Shown: one piece after another, positions 35,187-43,889 of the stretch
How the letters are laid out: every line of letters begins with the position of its first letter
Numbering within the stretch: the first letter of the stretch is position 1
NCBI RefSeq assembly: GCF_000820105.1
Contig: NZ_CDDB01000097.1
Location: 21,075 to 85,074, forward strand
DNA from: Aeromonas schubertii
GTDB lineage: Bacteria > Pseudomonadota > Gammaproteobacteria > Enterobacterales > Aeromonadaceae
DNA length: 64,000 nucleotides
Reading direction: 5' to 3'
The notes under the pieces: generated by a model
What the model saw: the letters and a program-made list of their open reading frames with translations, nothing else
Database searches by the model: none
What the model was told of the DNA's origin: nothing
Program-made: the position numbers and the translations under genes

Positions 35187-35720
35187 ATGAAAGCGAATAA
35201 GATTGTAGTTGCGATGGGTGTCCTGCTGATGGCTGGCGCTGCCTCTGCTGCAGGCCAGGGTTCCGGCAAGGTCACCTTCAATGGCGAAATCATCAATGCC
35301 CCCTGCTCCGTGGCTCCCGAGTCTGTTGACCAGGTCGTTGAAATGGGCCAAATCAGCACCAAGGAGCTGGTCAAGGGTGGCGAGTCCAACTCCAAGCCGT
35401 TTAGCATCAAGCTGGAAAACTGCGAGATCACCGAGGCCGATGATGCCGTCAAGGTGACCTTCAGCGGTGCCCAGGATCCGGTCGACAGCAGCCTGCTGGT
35501 GATCGGCGGCGGCCAGGCTGCCGGTGCCGGCATCAAGATGACCGCTCCGGGCGGCGCTCCGATCGTTCTGGGTACTCCGACTGCTGCCTACAAGCTGGTA
35601 AACGGTGACAACCAACTGGACTTCAGCGCCGTGCTGAAGGGCTATGAGGATCAAACCACCAACCCGCTGCAGGCTGGCGCCTTCACCGCGACCACCAACT
35701 TTACTCTGGCCTACGAGTAA
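35187..35720 (+). CDS. fimA: Major fimbrial subunit (chaperone-usher pilin)
   Basis: A 177-residue FimA-type pilin. The signal peptide covers about 21 residues (ending SAA). The mature N terminus GSGKVTFNGEIINAPCSVAP gives the donor strand and the first Cys of the conserved disulfide; the second Cys is in KLENCEI. The C terminus TTNFTLAYE has the penultimate Tyr used for chaperone binding. Alternating Gly-rich loops fit an incomplete Ig fold. It is the first gene of the operon, preceded by AAAAAGG and followed by a stable hairpin that could raise its mRNA level over that of the assembly genes. Confidence 0.93.
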   Translation: MKANKIVVAMGVLLMAGAASAAGQGSGKVTFNGEIINAPCSVAPESVDQVVEMGQISTKELVKGGESNSKPFSIKLENCEITEADDAVKVTFSGAQDPVDSSLLVIGGGQAAGAGIKMTAPGGAPIVLGTPTAAYKLVNGDNQLDFSAVLKGYEDQTTNPLQAGAFTATTNFTLAYE

Positions 35721-35740
35721 TTCTTTCTGACGTGTGATAC

Positions 35741-35774
35741 CGGGTGCAGTGGCTTGGCCACTGCGCTTCACCCG
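35741..35774 (+). promoter_or_regulatory. Intercistronic hairpin after the major pilin gene
   Basis: GCAGTGGC/GCCACTGC with loop TTG is extended by outer CGGGTG/CACCCG. No T run follows. Such hairpins between a pilin gene and its assembly genes commonly protect the upstream message or attenuate the downstream one. Confidence 0.55.
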
Positions 35775-35793
35775 TCATTACCGGAGTTGCACC

Positions 35794-36120
35794 ATGAAGA
35801 TGACTCTTGTCACGCTGCTTGGTCTGCTGGCCTTACCTCTGGCGGCCGAGGAGTTGAGCGGTACTGTGGCAGAACCCGCCTGTGCCCTGATCCTGGAGCA
35901 GGTCAACCCGCCTGATCTGATTTTGGGGGTGAGTGGCTGCCGCATCGATCAGAATGCCGGTGGTGTTTTCCCTTTTATGGTCAAGTTGCAGCGCAGAGAC
36001 CAGCGGGGGGGGAATATCTCCGAATCTCCAAGAACGTCCCAGCATGAGCGTCGGCTCGAGGTTCACCTCGATGAGACATTCGAAGGCGATACAGCCCTGC
36101 TCGAAGTTCGATATTTGTAA
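35794..36120 (+). CDS. Small exported fimbrial-operon protein
   Basis: A 108-residue protein with a signal peptide of about 18 residues (ending PLAAE). The mature part of about 90 residues has two Cys (in EPACALI and VSGCRID) and ends EVRYL, recalling the pilin and mini-pilin C termini, but it is too short for a full pilin. It sits between the major pilin and the usher, a place often held by a minor or anchoring subunit. Start ATG 35794 is preceded by CCGGAG; the longer frame lacks support. The family is not recognised. Confidence 0.7.
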   Translation: MKMTLVTLLGLLALPLAAEELSGTVAEPACALILEQVNPPDLILGVSGCRIDQNAGGVFPFMVKLQRRDQRGGNISESPRTSQHERRLEVHLDETFEGDTALLEVRYL

Positions 36121-36180
36121 GCCTTCCGGCTTGTGTAGATACCACGAAATGTGAGTATTATTATGTGTTTAGAGTGATGT

Positions 36181-38715
36181 ATGAGTCATTCAATATTAAG
36201 TTTTGTCACTGAGCACCAGCGAATTAAAGCGGCACCTTTGATCGGGTTTGCTGCGCTGTTGTTATTGGCAAAGAACGTATGTGCCGAGACTGAGTTTAAT
36301 ATTGATGCGCTCGATCTTGATGAACGGACCAAGATAGATCTCTCCCAGTTTGCCCAGGACGGGTATATCTTGCCGGGGGATTACTACCTCGAAATCGAGA
36401 TCAACAAGAATAAGTTGCCCCTGCAGAAGGTGCCTTTCTACGAACGGGAAGGTGCCGGTAGTGGCGGTGTCGCCTGCATCTCTCCCGAAGCGGTCGAGAA
36501 GATGGCGCTGACCGATGATGCCCGGACCAGGGTGGGCCGTTGGCATGACGGTGAGTGTGCCGATCTGTTGGCGCTGGACGGGGTCGTCATCTCCAACCGG
36601 ATTGGGGAAGGGGTGCTGAGGATTGCCATGCCCCAGGCCTGGCTCAAGTACAGCGACCCCAACTGGATTCCTCCGGAGCAGTGGGAGCACGGGGTGACCG
36701 GCATGATGCTGGATTACAACCTCAACGTGCAGGCCACCGAGGGACGCGATACGTCCAACGGCAGCGTCAGTAGTTACGGCACCCTGGGGTTCAACCATGG
36801 GGCATGGCGCCTGCGCGGGGATTATCAACTCGCCTCCTACTGGGGCAGCGACAGCCGCAGCAAAAACGAGTTGAACCGTATCTATGCCTTCCGCCCCCTG
36901 CCCTCAATGGCCGCCAAGCTGACTCTGGGTGAGCAACAGCTCAACTCCCAGATCATCGATGGCTTCCGCTACACCGGGATCAGCCTAGCCAATGACGAAC
37001 GGATGCTGCCTCCCAGCCTGCAGGGGTATGCCCCCGAGGTGAGCGGTATCGCCAAGACCAACGCCAAGGTCACCATCTCCCAGTCTGGCCGCATCATCTA
37101 TGAGACCAATGTGCCGGCCGGTCCGTTTCGCATTCAGGATCTCGACAGCTCGACCCGGGGCCGTCTCGACGTGCGCGTCGAGGAGCAAGATGGCAGCGTC
37201 AGCACCTTTCAGGTGGATACCGCGACCATTCCCTATCTGACCCGCCCGGGTTATGTGCGCTATAACCTGGCAGTTGGCGCACCTTCCGAATCGAGCGACG
37301 ACGTGCACAAGGTGGATGGGCCTGCCTTCGTGACCGGAGACTTCTCCTGGGGGGTGGCCAACTCCTGGTCTCTCTACGGAGGAACCCTGATCGGTGGCGA
37401 ATATAACTTGTGGGGCCTGGGTATCGGCCGCGATCTCTATGCCCTGGGGGCCGTTTCGGCCGATATCAGCCAGTCTATCGCCAAGCTGCCCGGTCTCTCG
37501 ACCAAGATTGGCCAGTCGTTTCGCCTGAACTATGCCAAGCAGTTCGACGAGTATGACAGTGCCATCACCTTCGCCGGCTATCGCTTCTCCCAGCACAATT
37601 TCATGACCATGTCCCAGTTCCTCAACAACAAGGAGCGGCTCGAGAACAACCAGAGTCTGGTGGATAGCGATGACTACAACACCTGGGGTGACAAGGAGCT
37701 CTACACCATCACGGCCAACAAGACCTTCTGGGCCGACGAGCCGGCCAAGGCCCTGACCGCCTACCTTGACTACACCCACAGGACTTACTGGAGCCACGAT
37801 GCAGAAGATCGCTACGGGCTGACCATCAACAAGACCTTCGATCTGGGTGACTTCAAGGATATCTCTCTCTATGTCTCGGCCTACAAGACCAAGAATGAGA
37901 ACTATGAGGATGACAAGAGTGTGACCCTGACCTTCAGCGTGCCTATCGGGGATCGCAAGAACGCAGGCTATAGCGTGCAATCCTCCAATGGCAATGTCAC
38001 CCATCTGGCGACCTATCAGGATTACAGCCGTCCCAATGACACCTATCAGCTGGGGGCCGGAGTACAGAGCAATGGCCACGGGGTGGTGCGAGGCTACTAC
38101 AACCATGACGGCGCCCTGAGTGCCCTGAGCCTCAATGCCTACAGCGTACAGAGCGAGTACACCTCGATCGGTGGCAGCCTGCGCGGTGGCCTCACCGTGA
38201 CCGAACACGGTGCGGCACTGCACCAGGCTACCCGTCGTGGTGGCACCCGTATGATGGTCGATACCGGTGAGGTGAGCGGTGTCTCCTTCAACGGTGGTCG
38301 TAGCGTCACCAACGCCTTTGGCGTGGCGGTGCTGGGGGATGTGACCGACTATCGCAAGAGTGACACCCGGGTCGATGTGGATTCACTCAGAGACGATATC
38401 GACGCCGTCAACGCCATCAGGCAGGGGACCCTGACCGAGGGGGCCATCGGCTACAGCGCGTTTGAGATTGCCCAGGGCTTCAAGCTGCTGGCCACCCTGC
38501 GACTGAGCGATGGTAACGTTCCTCCCTTTGGTGCCACCGTACTCAAGGAGAGTGGCAAGATGGCGGCCGTGGTCGACGAAGAGGGGCTGGTTTACCTGAC
38601 CGGCGTCAAGCCCGATGAATCCTTTGTGCTCTCCTGGAGTGGTGCCCGCCAGTGCAAGTTTGTGGCGCCACACGATGTGACCGACCTGTCGACGAAGACA
38701 ATCACCTGTCAGTAA
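36181..38715 (+). CDS. fimD: Outer membrane usher protein
   Basis: An 844-residue FimD/PapC-type usher that threads pilin-chaperone complexes through the outer membrane. A long signal peptide (about 35 residues, ending NVCA) is followed by the N-terminal domain (EFNIDALDLDERTKIDLSQF, GDYYLEIEIN), the beta-barrel (GTLGFNHGAWRLRGDYQ and similar strands), the plug region near residues 220-320 (PPSLQGYAPEVSGIAKTNAK) and C-terminal domains ending with a Cys pair (ARQCKF, TITCQ). Length is normal for the family. It lies 60 bases after the small protein and 10 bases before the chaperone gene. Confidence 0.95.
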   Translation: MSHSILSFVTEHQRIKAAPLIGFAALLLLAKNVCAETEFNIDALDLDERTKIDLSQFAQDGYILPGDYYLEIEINKNKLPLQKVPFYEREGAGSGGVACISPEAVEKMALTDDARTRVGRWHDGECADLLALDGVVISNRIGEGVLRIAMPQAWLKYSDPNWIPPEQWEHGVTGMMLDYNLNVQATEGRDTSNGSVSSYGTLGFNHGAWRLRGDYQLASYWGSDSRSKNELNRIYAFRPLPSMAAKLTLGEQQLNSQIIDGFRYTGISLANDERMLPPSLQGYAPEVSGIAKTNAKVTISQSGRIIYETNVPAGPFRIQDLDSSTRGRLDVRVEEQDGSVSTFQVDTATIPYLTRPGYVRYNLAVGAPSESSDDVHKVDGPAFVTGDFSWGVANSWSLYGGTLIGGEYNLWGLGIGRDLYALGAVSADISQSIAKLPGLSTKIGQSFRLNYAKQFDEYDSAITFAGYRFSQHNFMTMSQFLNNKERLENNQSLVDSDDYNTWGDKELYTITANKTFWADEPAKALTAYLDYTHRTYWSHDAEDRYGLTINKTFDLGDFKDISLYVSAYKTKNENYEDDKSVTLTFSVPIGDRKNAGYSVQSSNGNVTHLATYQDYSRPNDTYQLGAGVQSNGHGVVRGYYNHDGALSALSLNAYSVQSEYTSIGGSLRGGLTVTEHGAALHQATRRGGTRMMVDTGEVSGVSFNGGRSVTNAFGVAVLGDVTDYRKSDTRVDVDSLRDDIDAVNAIRQGTLTEGAIGYSAFEIAQGFKLLATLRLSDGNVPPFGATVLKESGKMAAVVDEEGLVYLTGVKPDESFVLSWSGARQCKFVAPHDVTDLSTKTITCQ

Positions 38716-38725
38716 TGGGATACCG

Positions 38726-39457
38726 ATGAAAAAGTTACTCACCTTCACCTGTGTTATGGCGCTCTCCTCTACCGCACTGGATGCCTCGGCAGCCATCGTG
38801 CTGGATCGCACCCGGGCCATCTATCCGGGCGGAGCCAAGTCGATCAGCCTCAACATCAAGAACGAGAATCAGAAGCTCCCCTATCTGGCCCAGGCCTGGA
38901 TTGAGGATACCCGGGGCCAGAAGATCACCTCTCCATTCGTGGTTTTGCCACCGGTGCAGCGGGTCGACGCCAACCAGAAGTCGATCGTGCGCATCGCCAG
39001 CGTGCCCGATGTGGAGAAGCTGCCCAAGGATCGCGAGTCCATCTACTACTTCAATCTGCGCGAAATCCCTCCCAAGAGCGACAAGAGCAACGTGCTGCAG
39101 ATCGCCGTTCAGTCGAAGATCAAGCTCTTCTATCGCCCCGAGGCCATCGTTCCAGAGCGTAATGCCGTGTGGCAGGATCAGGTGGTGATCACCAAACAGG
39201 GCAGTGGCCTCAAGGTGGAGAACCCGACCCCTTATTACATCACCTACGTGAGCCTGGCTCACCCTGAAGGGAAGGGGAAGCGCCCCATCAAGAGCTTCTC
39301 CGCCTTTATGGTTGAGCCCAAGTCGACACTCGACGTGCAGAGCCCCGAACCGCTCGGCAGCCGCTTTATCATCAGCTATGTGAATGATTACGGCGGCTAT
39401 ATGGATGTCACCTACCAGTGTGCGGCCAGTGTCTGCCGCGCGATGAAGAGCGAGTAA
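38726..39457 (+). CDS. fimC: Periplasmic pilus chaperone
   Basis: A 243-residue FimC/PapD-type chaperone with a signal peptide of about 22 residues. The first Ig domain shows AAIVLDRTRAIYPGG and the hallmark sequences PYLAQAWIED, FVVLPPVQRVD and RESIYYFNLREIPP; the conserved Arg near the mature N terminus (in DRTRAIY) and the Lys in SKIKLFYRP anchor the subunit C terminus. The second domain ends with YMDVTYQCAASVC. It supplies the missing strand to pilin subunits in the periplasm. Confidence 0.95.
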   Translation: MKKLLTFTCVMALSSTALDASAAIVLDRTRAIYPGGAKSISLNIKNENQKLPYLAQAWIEDTRGQKITSPFVVLPPVQRVDANQKSIVRIASVPDVEKLPKDRESIYYFNLREIPPKSDKSNVLQIAVQSKIKLFYRPEAIVPERNAVWQDQVVITKQGSGLKVENPTPYYITYVSLAHPEGKGKRPIKSFSAFMVEPKSTLDVQSPEPLGSRFIISYVNDYGGYMDVTYQCAASVCRAMKSE

Positions 39458-39462
39458 CCCCT

Positions 39463-40485
39463 ATGCGCCACTCTCTCTTGATGGCCGGATTGCTGTTGGC
39501 TGGCAAGGCGCTGGCCAACGGCTATGTGGTGCCCGATTCGACCCACGACTACACCATCGATCTCGACAAGGCCGATATCCAGAACCAGGCGGGGTATGTG
39601 ACCAAACCGTTTACCTGGGATTTGGGGGGGCTGTATGCGGGCACTGTGACCTGTCCGCAGCAATCGATCCCCAAATCCCCCGTCTACTACAAGGCCATCA
39701 TGAGCAGTGGCCTGCCTTCGGCGGGTGGAGGCTTCGTCCAGCTTAACGACTTTCTCGATATGAAGGTGGAGATCTGGATAGCGGGTCAGCGCAACGATTA
39801 TGTGGTCGCTCCCTTCAATAATGAGAGTAACCGAAATAGTCAGTTCAGCTGTCGTCAGGGGGGCTCGACCCGGATCACTAATTTTGCGAGTGGCAGCAAG
39901 GGTAAGGTGACCTTCCGGGTACGCAAGCCCATCATCAACGGGGTGCAGATCTCCGACCGCCAGGTGGTAGAGATGTTTGGCCGTCTGGGGAATACGGTGA
40001 GTGACTTCAACAACGTGCCCATGTCACGGATCACCATCTCCTCCGCCATCCTCTACGTACCGGAGAAGTGCATCATCAACGGTGGCCAGACGATTGAGGT
40101 CGAGTTCGGTGACATGCCGGGTACCGGGCTCGATGGCAATAACTACGAGCGTACTGTGCCCCTGAGCTTTCGCTGTGAAGGGGGCGCTTTTGACAGCAGC
40201 GTCAGCATGAAGATCAACCTGGGGATCTCGGGGCGTGGCGCCTCGTTCAATCAGGATTACCTGCGTACCACCAAGGATGGCTACCAGAGCGCCAGCGTCA
40301 TCGACAATTTGGGGATAAAATTTCGTCAACTCGACGGTTCCCCTCTGAATATCAACCAGTTTTACCCTGTCTCCATGCAAGGCAACATCGGTGACTGGGG
40401 CTTTATCGCCGCCCCGGTTGGCAATGGGGCCGTGGCTGCCGGTGACTTCTATGCAACCGCCACCATAGTGGCCGAATTTCAGTAG
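39463..40485 (+). CDS. Two-domain fimbrial tip adhesin
   Basis: A 340-residue exported protein (signal peptide about 16 residues, ending ALA). The N-terminal half (about residues 20-190) is unlike pilins and is probably the receptor-binding domain, with Cys in VTCPQQ and FSCRQGG. The C-terminal half is a pilin domain: CIINGGQTIEVEFGDMPGTG, then VPLSFRCEGG and the end TIVAEFQ. This layout is that of FimH- or MrkD-like adhesins. ATG 39463 follows the chaperone stop by five bases. The binding target cannot be read from the sequence. Confidence 0.85.
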   Translation: MRHSLLMAGLLLAGKALANGYVVPDSTHDYTIDLDKADIQNQAGYVTKPFTWDLGGLYAGTVTCPQQSIPKSPVYYKAIMSSGLPSAGGGFVQLNDFLDMKVEIWIAGQRNDYVVAPFNNESNRNSQFSCRQGGSTRITNFASGSKGKVTFRVRKPIINGVQISDRQVVEMFGRLGNTVSDFNNVPMSRITISSAILYVPEKCIINGGQTIEVEFGDMPGTGLDGNNYERTVPLSFRCEGGAFDSSVSMKINLGISGRGASFNQDYLRTTKDGYQSASVIDNLGIKFRQLDGSPLNINQFYPVSMQGNIGDWGFIAAPVGNGAVAAGDFYATATIVAEFQ

Positions 40486-40494
40486 GGGGCCCGT

Positions 40495-41040
40495 ATGCGT
40501 ATTTTCTGGATAGGGTTGGTGTTGTTGCCTGCCGCCGTGATGGCGATGAGTGGCAGGAGCGATGATCTGGAGTTGCTGGGTAACGAGGTGAGGCTGCACG
40601 GCAGAATCATCGATCAGCCCTGTACCATAGCGCCCGACTCGCTCGATCAGACGGTGGATATGGGAGTGGTCGATGTGCGAGAGCTGTATGCCAATGGTGG
40701 TGGCGCCTATATCCCCTTTACCATTCGGCTCGATAACTGCAAACCCGGTATCTTCAAGGCTGCCAGGGTCACCTTCAGCGGTAAGGAGGACGGGGTGATG
40801 AGCGGTGCGCTCGGGTTTACCCAGGGCAGTGCGGCCGGGGCCGGTTTGCGTCTCTATGACGACAGACAGGGAAAGATAGAGTTGGGTCAGCCGACCCATG
40901 GTTACACCCTCTCGGGAGGGAGCGAGAACGAGCTGCTTTTCTCGGCCAGGGTAGAGGGACACCCGGATGCCATCATCAACCGCACCATTACACCGGGCAG
41001 TTACGGCGCCGTGGCGAACTTTGTCGTCGCCTATGAGTGA
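40495..41040 (+). CDS. Second FimA-like fimbrial subunit
   Basis: A 181-residue pilin with a signal peptide of about 17 residues. It parallels the major pilin through the whole sequence: GRIIDQPCTIAPDSLDQTVD against GEIINAPCSVAPESVDQVVE, the second Cys in RLDNCKPG, FTQGSAAGAGLRL, and the end NFVVAYE. It is therefore a paralogue, probably a minor subunit joining the tip adhesin to the rod or a terminator. It is the last gene of the operon and its 3' end overlaps the converging regulator gene by ten bases. Confidence 0.9.
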   Translation: MRIFWIGLVLLPAAVMAMSGRSDDLELLGNEVRLHGRIIDQPCTIAPDSLDQTVDMGVVDVRELYANGGGAYIPFTIRLDNCKPGIFKAARVTFSGKEDGVMSGALGFTQGSAAGAGLRLYDDRQGKIELGQPTHGYTLSGGSENELLFSARVEGHPDAIINRTITPGSYGAVANFVVAYE

Positions 41041-42227
41041 GGTTCAGGTCCCTTCAGGCTCTCCTGGCTGCTCCAGGTGAGCACCCCTCCCAGGTAGCTG
41101 GAGAAGTAGAGGCCGTCAGGCAACAAGATGTAGTGTGCCTTCTGCTTGGGCGAACGAAAGGCGGCCATCATGGTGGCGACCAGCGGGCTGCTCAGCAGTA
41201 CCTCATGATTGATATTGCCGAGGGTGGTGTTGCTGATCTCCACCACAAAGTCTTCATCGATCTTATCCACATCGCCCACGGTATCGACCGTGAAGAGGCG
41301 GCGACCCTGACTATCCACCGCGCTGAGGGCTGCGACGATGATCTCACGTCCCTTGCCTCCCTTGAGCAGATGGCTGCGCTGGCTGATCTCCACCCATTCA
41401 TCACCCGCCCGGCACTCCTGATGAAAACGCAGGGTGGTGGTGGTGAGTGCCGTGTAATCGGCGCTGACCGCATCACTTGCCGCCGCCATGGTATCGAGAA
41501 CACAGCGTAACTCGCTATCTATCTTACTGCCGTCGCGCAGCAAGAAGACATTCTCGTTGCGAAGCCTGCCTTGGGGATCGAAAGTGACATAGGAGATGGC
41601 CTCTTGCCCGATCAGGATCGAGGCCCTCTTGCCTGTGCCCTGGCCCAGCTGCCTGGCCAGGAGATCGATCGAGGTGCCATGGGTCTGCTCTGCATAGCGA
41701 GTCATGTAGAGCGAGACGTTGCTGATATCGATCGACTTCAGGCTGTTGGCGGTGGCGACCCGATAGGCGGAATAGGCGACCAGCAACAGGGTGAGCAAGA
41801 GTAGCGACGCCATGAGGATCCGCTTGCGAGAGAAGAGGCGATCGCTCTTGCGGCGACGATAGACTACAGGTGCCGCCGGATCTTCCTGAGGTGTCTCTTC
41901 TTCTCTGTAACCGGGTTCGACGGCGGCGGTAAACAGGTATCCCACGCGAGGGATGGTATCGATAGCATCCATCACCCCGAAGGCCTCAAATTTGCGGCGC
42001 AGGGAGAGGATCTGCCGGTTCAGATTGGTGTCCGTGCTCTCCTGATTGGGCCACAAGGCCTCTTGCAGCTGGTTTCTCGGGACGACAGCGCCCGCTTCAT
42101 TACACAGGATCTCCAGAAGCTCAGTCTCTTTGTTACTGAGTTTTACCTCTCGCTCTCCCTTGGCCAACCTGAATACTGCGGGGAAAAACAGAATATCCTC
42201 CGCAATTTTGTAGAAGGTGTTAATCAT
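41031..42227 (-). CDS. CadC/ToxR-like membrane-bound transcription regulator
   Basis: A 398-residue one-component regulator. Residues 15-103 form an OmpR-type winged helix (LSNKETELLEILC, TDTNLNRQILSLRRKF, DTIPRVGYLF). A basic linker (YRRRKSDRLFSRKR) leads to one membrane helix at about 137-156, and residues 160-398 lie in the periplasm with only two Cys, C242 and C272, able to form a redox-sensitive disulfide as in CadC. It converges on the fimbrial operon, so it is the obvious candidate regulator of that locus. It has no separate periplasmic partner gene nearby. Confidence 0.87.
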   Translation of the reverse strand: MINTFYKIAEDILFFPAVFRLAKGEREVKLSNKETELLEILCNEAGAVVPRNQLQEALWPNQESTDTNLNRQILSLRRKFEAFGVMDAIDTIPRVGYLFTAAVEPGYREEETPQEDPAAPVVYRRRKSDRLFSRKRILMASLLLLTLLLVAYSAYRVATANSLKSIDISNVSLYMTRYAEQTHGTSIDLLARQLGQGTGKRASILIGQEAISYVTFDPQGRLRNENVFLLRDGSKIDSELRCVLDTMAAASDAVSADYTALTTTTLRFHQECRAGDEWVEISQRSHLLKGGKGREIIVAALSAVDSQGRRLFTVDTVGDVDKIDEDFVVEISNTTLGNINHEVLLSSPLVATMMAAFRSPKQKAHYILLPDGLYFSSYLGGVLTWSSQESLKGPEPHS

Positions 42228-42460
42228 CAGTGACTCTTTTTCCTACCAAGGAGCACATTTTACCATCGTAATTAGGTTGTTCAAATGTTGGTTATTCTAT
42301 AAAGACTTTGTTTTTCAATTGGTTACAATCTTTCACTCTGTAGTGATTATTCTCTCAACCTAAATAGACAGATATTCGCTCGTAAAGTGAGCGACATGAC
42401 CCGGAATAGTAAGTGTTATGGGCTGTCGAGAGGAGTGAGAGAAGCGAAAAGGGATAAATT

Positions 42461-42486
42461 GGCACCCACAGTGTGATCGGGGTGCC
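42461..42486 (-). terminator. Terminator-like hairpin after menE
   Basis: On the minus strand GGCACCC/GGGTGCC forms a seven-base stem with a 12-base loop, followed by AATTTAT rather than a T run. A second weaker hairpin, TCGCTC/GAGCGA, lies at 42376-42394. Confidence 0.4.
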
Positions 42487-42500
42487 CTTATACGGGCATG

Positions 42501-43889
42501 TTATGACAGTTTGTGTCGTAGGACGTCGAGGGCGTTTAGCCGCCATTCATTGCGCCTGGGCTTGAGCTCTCCTCCGCCGTCAGGCCAGGGGAGCCAGTGG
42601 TCCGGCACCATAAAGCCGGGCAGTTGGCTGCGGATCCACTCTTCCAGTTCGGCCTGGGGGGCGGGGGCGTCTCGCCACTCGATAAAGCAGACGGGGCGCT
42701 CCCCCCACTCCTCGCTTGGCACCGGCACGACCAGCGCCTGGGCTACCGCAGGGTGATCCACCAGACGCTGCTCTATGGTCTCGGGCTGGATGTTCTCTCC
42801 TCCCGAGATGAAGAGATTGTCGAGTCGCCCCTCCACCACCAGTTCGCCGCTGTCGATCAGGTCGCCCCGGTCACGGGTATGGAACCACCCTTCGTCATCG
42901 CGTGCAGGATCGATCCCATCGAGCGTGTCATAGCCCATAAACAGGGTCTCCCCGCGCACGCAGATCTCCCCCTCCTCGATCTTGACCTCCCGATCCGGCA
43001 GGGGGAAGCCCACCCGACCCGGCAGGGTGGGGGTCGCGGTGCAGACCTGGCTCGCCATCTCGGAGAGGCCGTAACTCACCCTGGGGGTGAGCCCCAGAGC
43101 CGTGAGGCGTGCCACCAATGGCGCGGGGATGGCTGCTCCCCCCAGCAGCAGCTCGCACAGCCGGGTCTTGGCGGGATCGAACCCCTCCGCCAGCAGTCGC
43201 CATAGCTGGGTCGGCACCAGAGAGAGGTGGGTGATGGGCTCACACTCCAGGCGAGTCTTGAGCGGACGGTTGCGATCGTGCAGCACCAGGGTGGCGCCGG
43301 CCAGGAAGACCCGAAACAAGATGGCGTAGCCCCCCACGTGGAACAGAGGCAAGGAGAGCAGCCAGCCGCAGTCGTGATCGAGGGGGAGAAGCCGGCTCGA
43401 CCCCCGGGCCGAGGCGAGATGGTTGGCGAGACGGTGCAGCACCGCCTTGGGTTCGCCGCTGGAGCCCGAGGTGAGGATCAGGTTGTTCGGCTGCTCGGGG
43501 TCAAGGGGCCAGTCGCCGCTCTCCTCCCGCTCGCTTTCGACGTCGAGCCGAAGCTTACGCCATGGGCCCATCGCGTCGATTCCCCAGACCCCGTCGACGC
43601 GCAGTCGCTCGGCCAACGCCTGCTGGCGGAGTGGGGGGAAGGCGGGATTGAGAGGGCAGAAGATCAGGCCGAGACGCACGCAGGCCCAGGCCAGCAGAAC
43701 GTCCTCCAGATTGCCTCGCACCGGTGCGGCGAGGCGCATGCCACGATGCATGCCCTGAGCGTCAAGCCGGGCACACAGGGCATTGAGACGGCGATCGAGG
43801 TGTCGATAGTCGAGAGGCTCGGGGCCGAGGATGGCCGGCTGCGCCGGGCACTCCTGAGCCCAGCGCCGTACCGGGCAACACTCAGTCAT
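42501..43889 (-). CDS. menE: O-succinylbenzoate-CoA ligase MenE
   Basis: A 462-residue acyl-adenylating enzyme that converts o-succinylbenzoate to its CoA ester in menaquinone synthesis. The AMP-binding P-loop is LTSGSSGEPKAVLHR; further core motifs are VSYGLSEMASQ and the hinge region DRGDLIDSGELVVEGRLDNL followed by ISGGENIQPE. The catalytic Lys of the C-terminal domain is probably that in GELKPRRNEW. The start overlaps the menC stop by eight bases. Last gene of the menF-D-H-B-C-E unit. Confidence 0.94.
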   Translation of the reverse strand: MTECCPVRRWAQECPAQPAILGPEPLDYRHLDRRLNALCARLDAQGMHRGMRLAAPVRGNLEDVLLAWACVRLGLIFCPLNPAFPPLRQQALAERLRVDGVWGIDAMGPWRKLRLDVESEREESGDWPLDPEQPNNLILTSGSSGEPKAVLHRLANHLASARGSSRLLPLDHDCGWLLSLPLFHVGGYAILFRVFLAGATLVLHDRNRPLKTRLECEPITHLSLVPTQLWRLLAEGFDPAKTRLCELLLGGAAIPAPLVARLTALGLTPRVSYGLSEMASQVCTATPTLPGRVGFPLPDREVKIEEGEICVRGETLFMGYDTLDGIDPARDDEGWFHTRDRGDLIDSGELVVEGRLDNLFISGGENIQPETIEQRLVDHPAVAQALVVPVPSEEWGERPVCFIEWRDAPAPQAELEEWIRSQLPGFMVPDHWLPWPDGGGELKPRRNEWRLNALDVLRHKLS

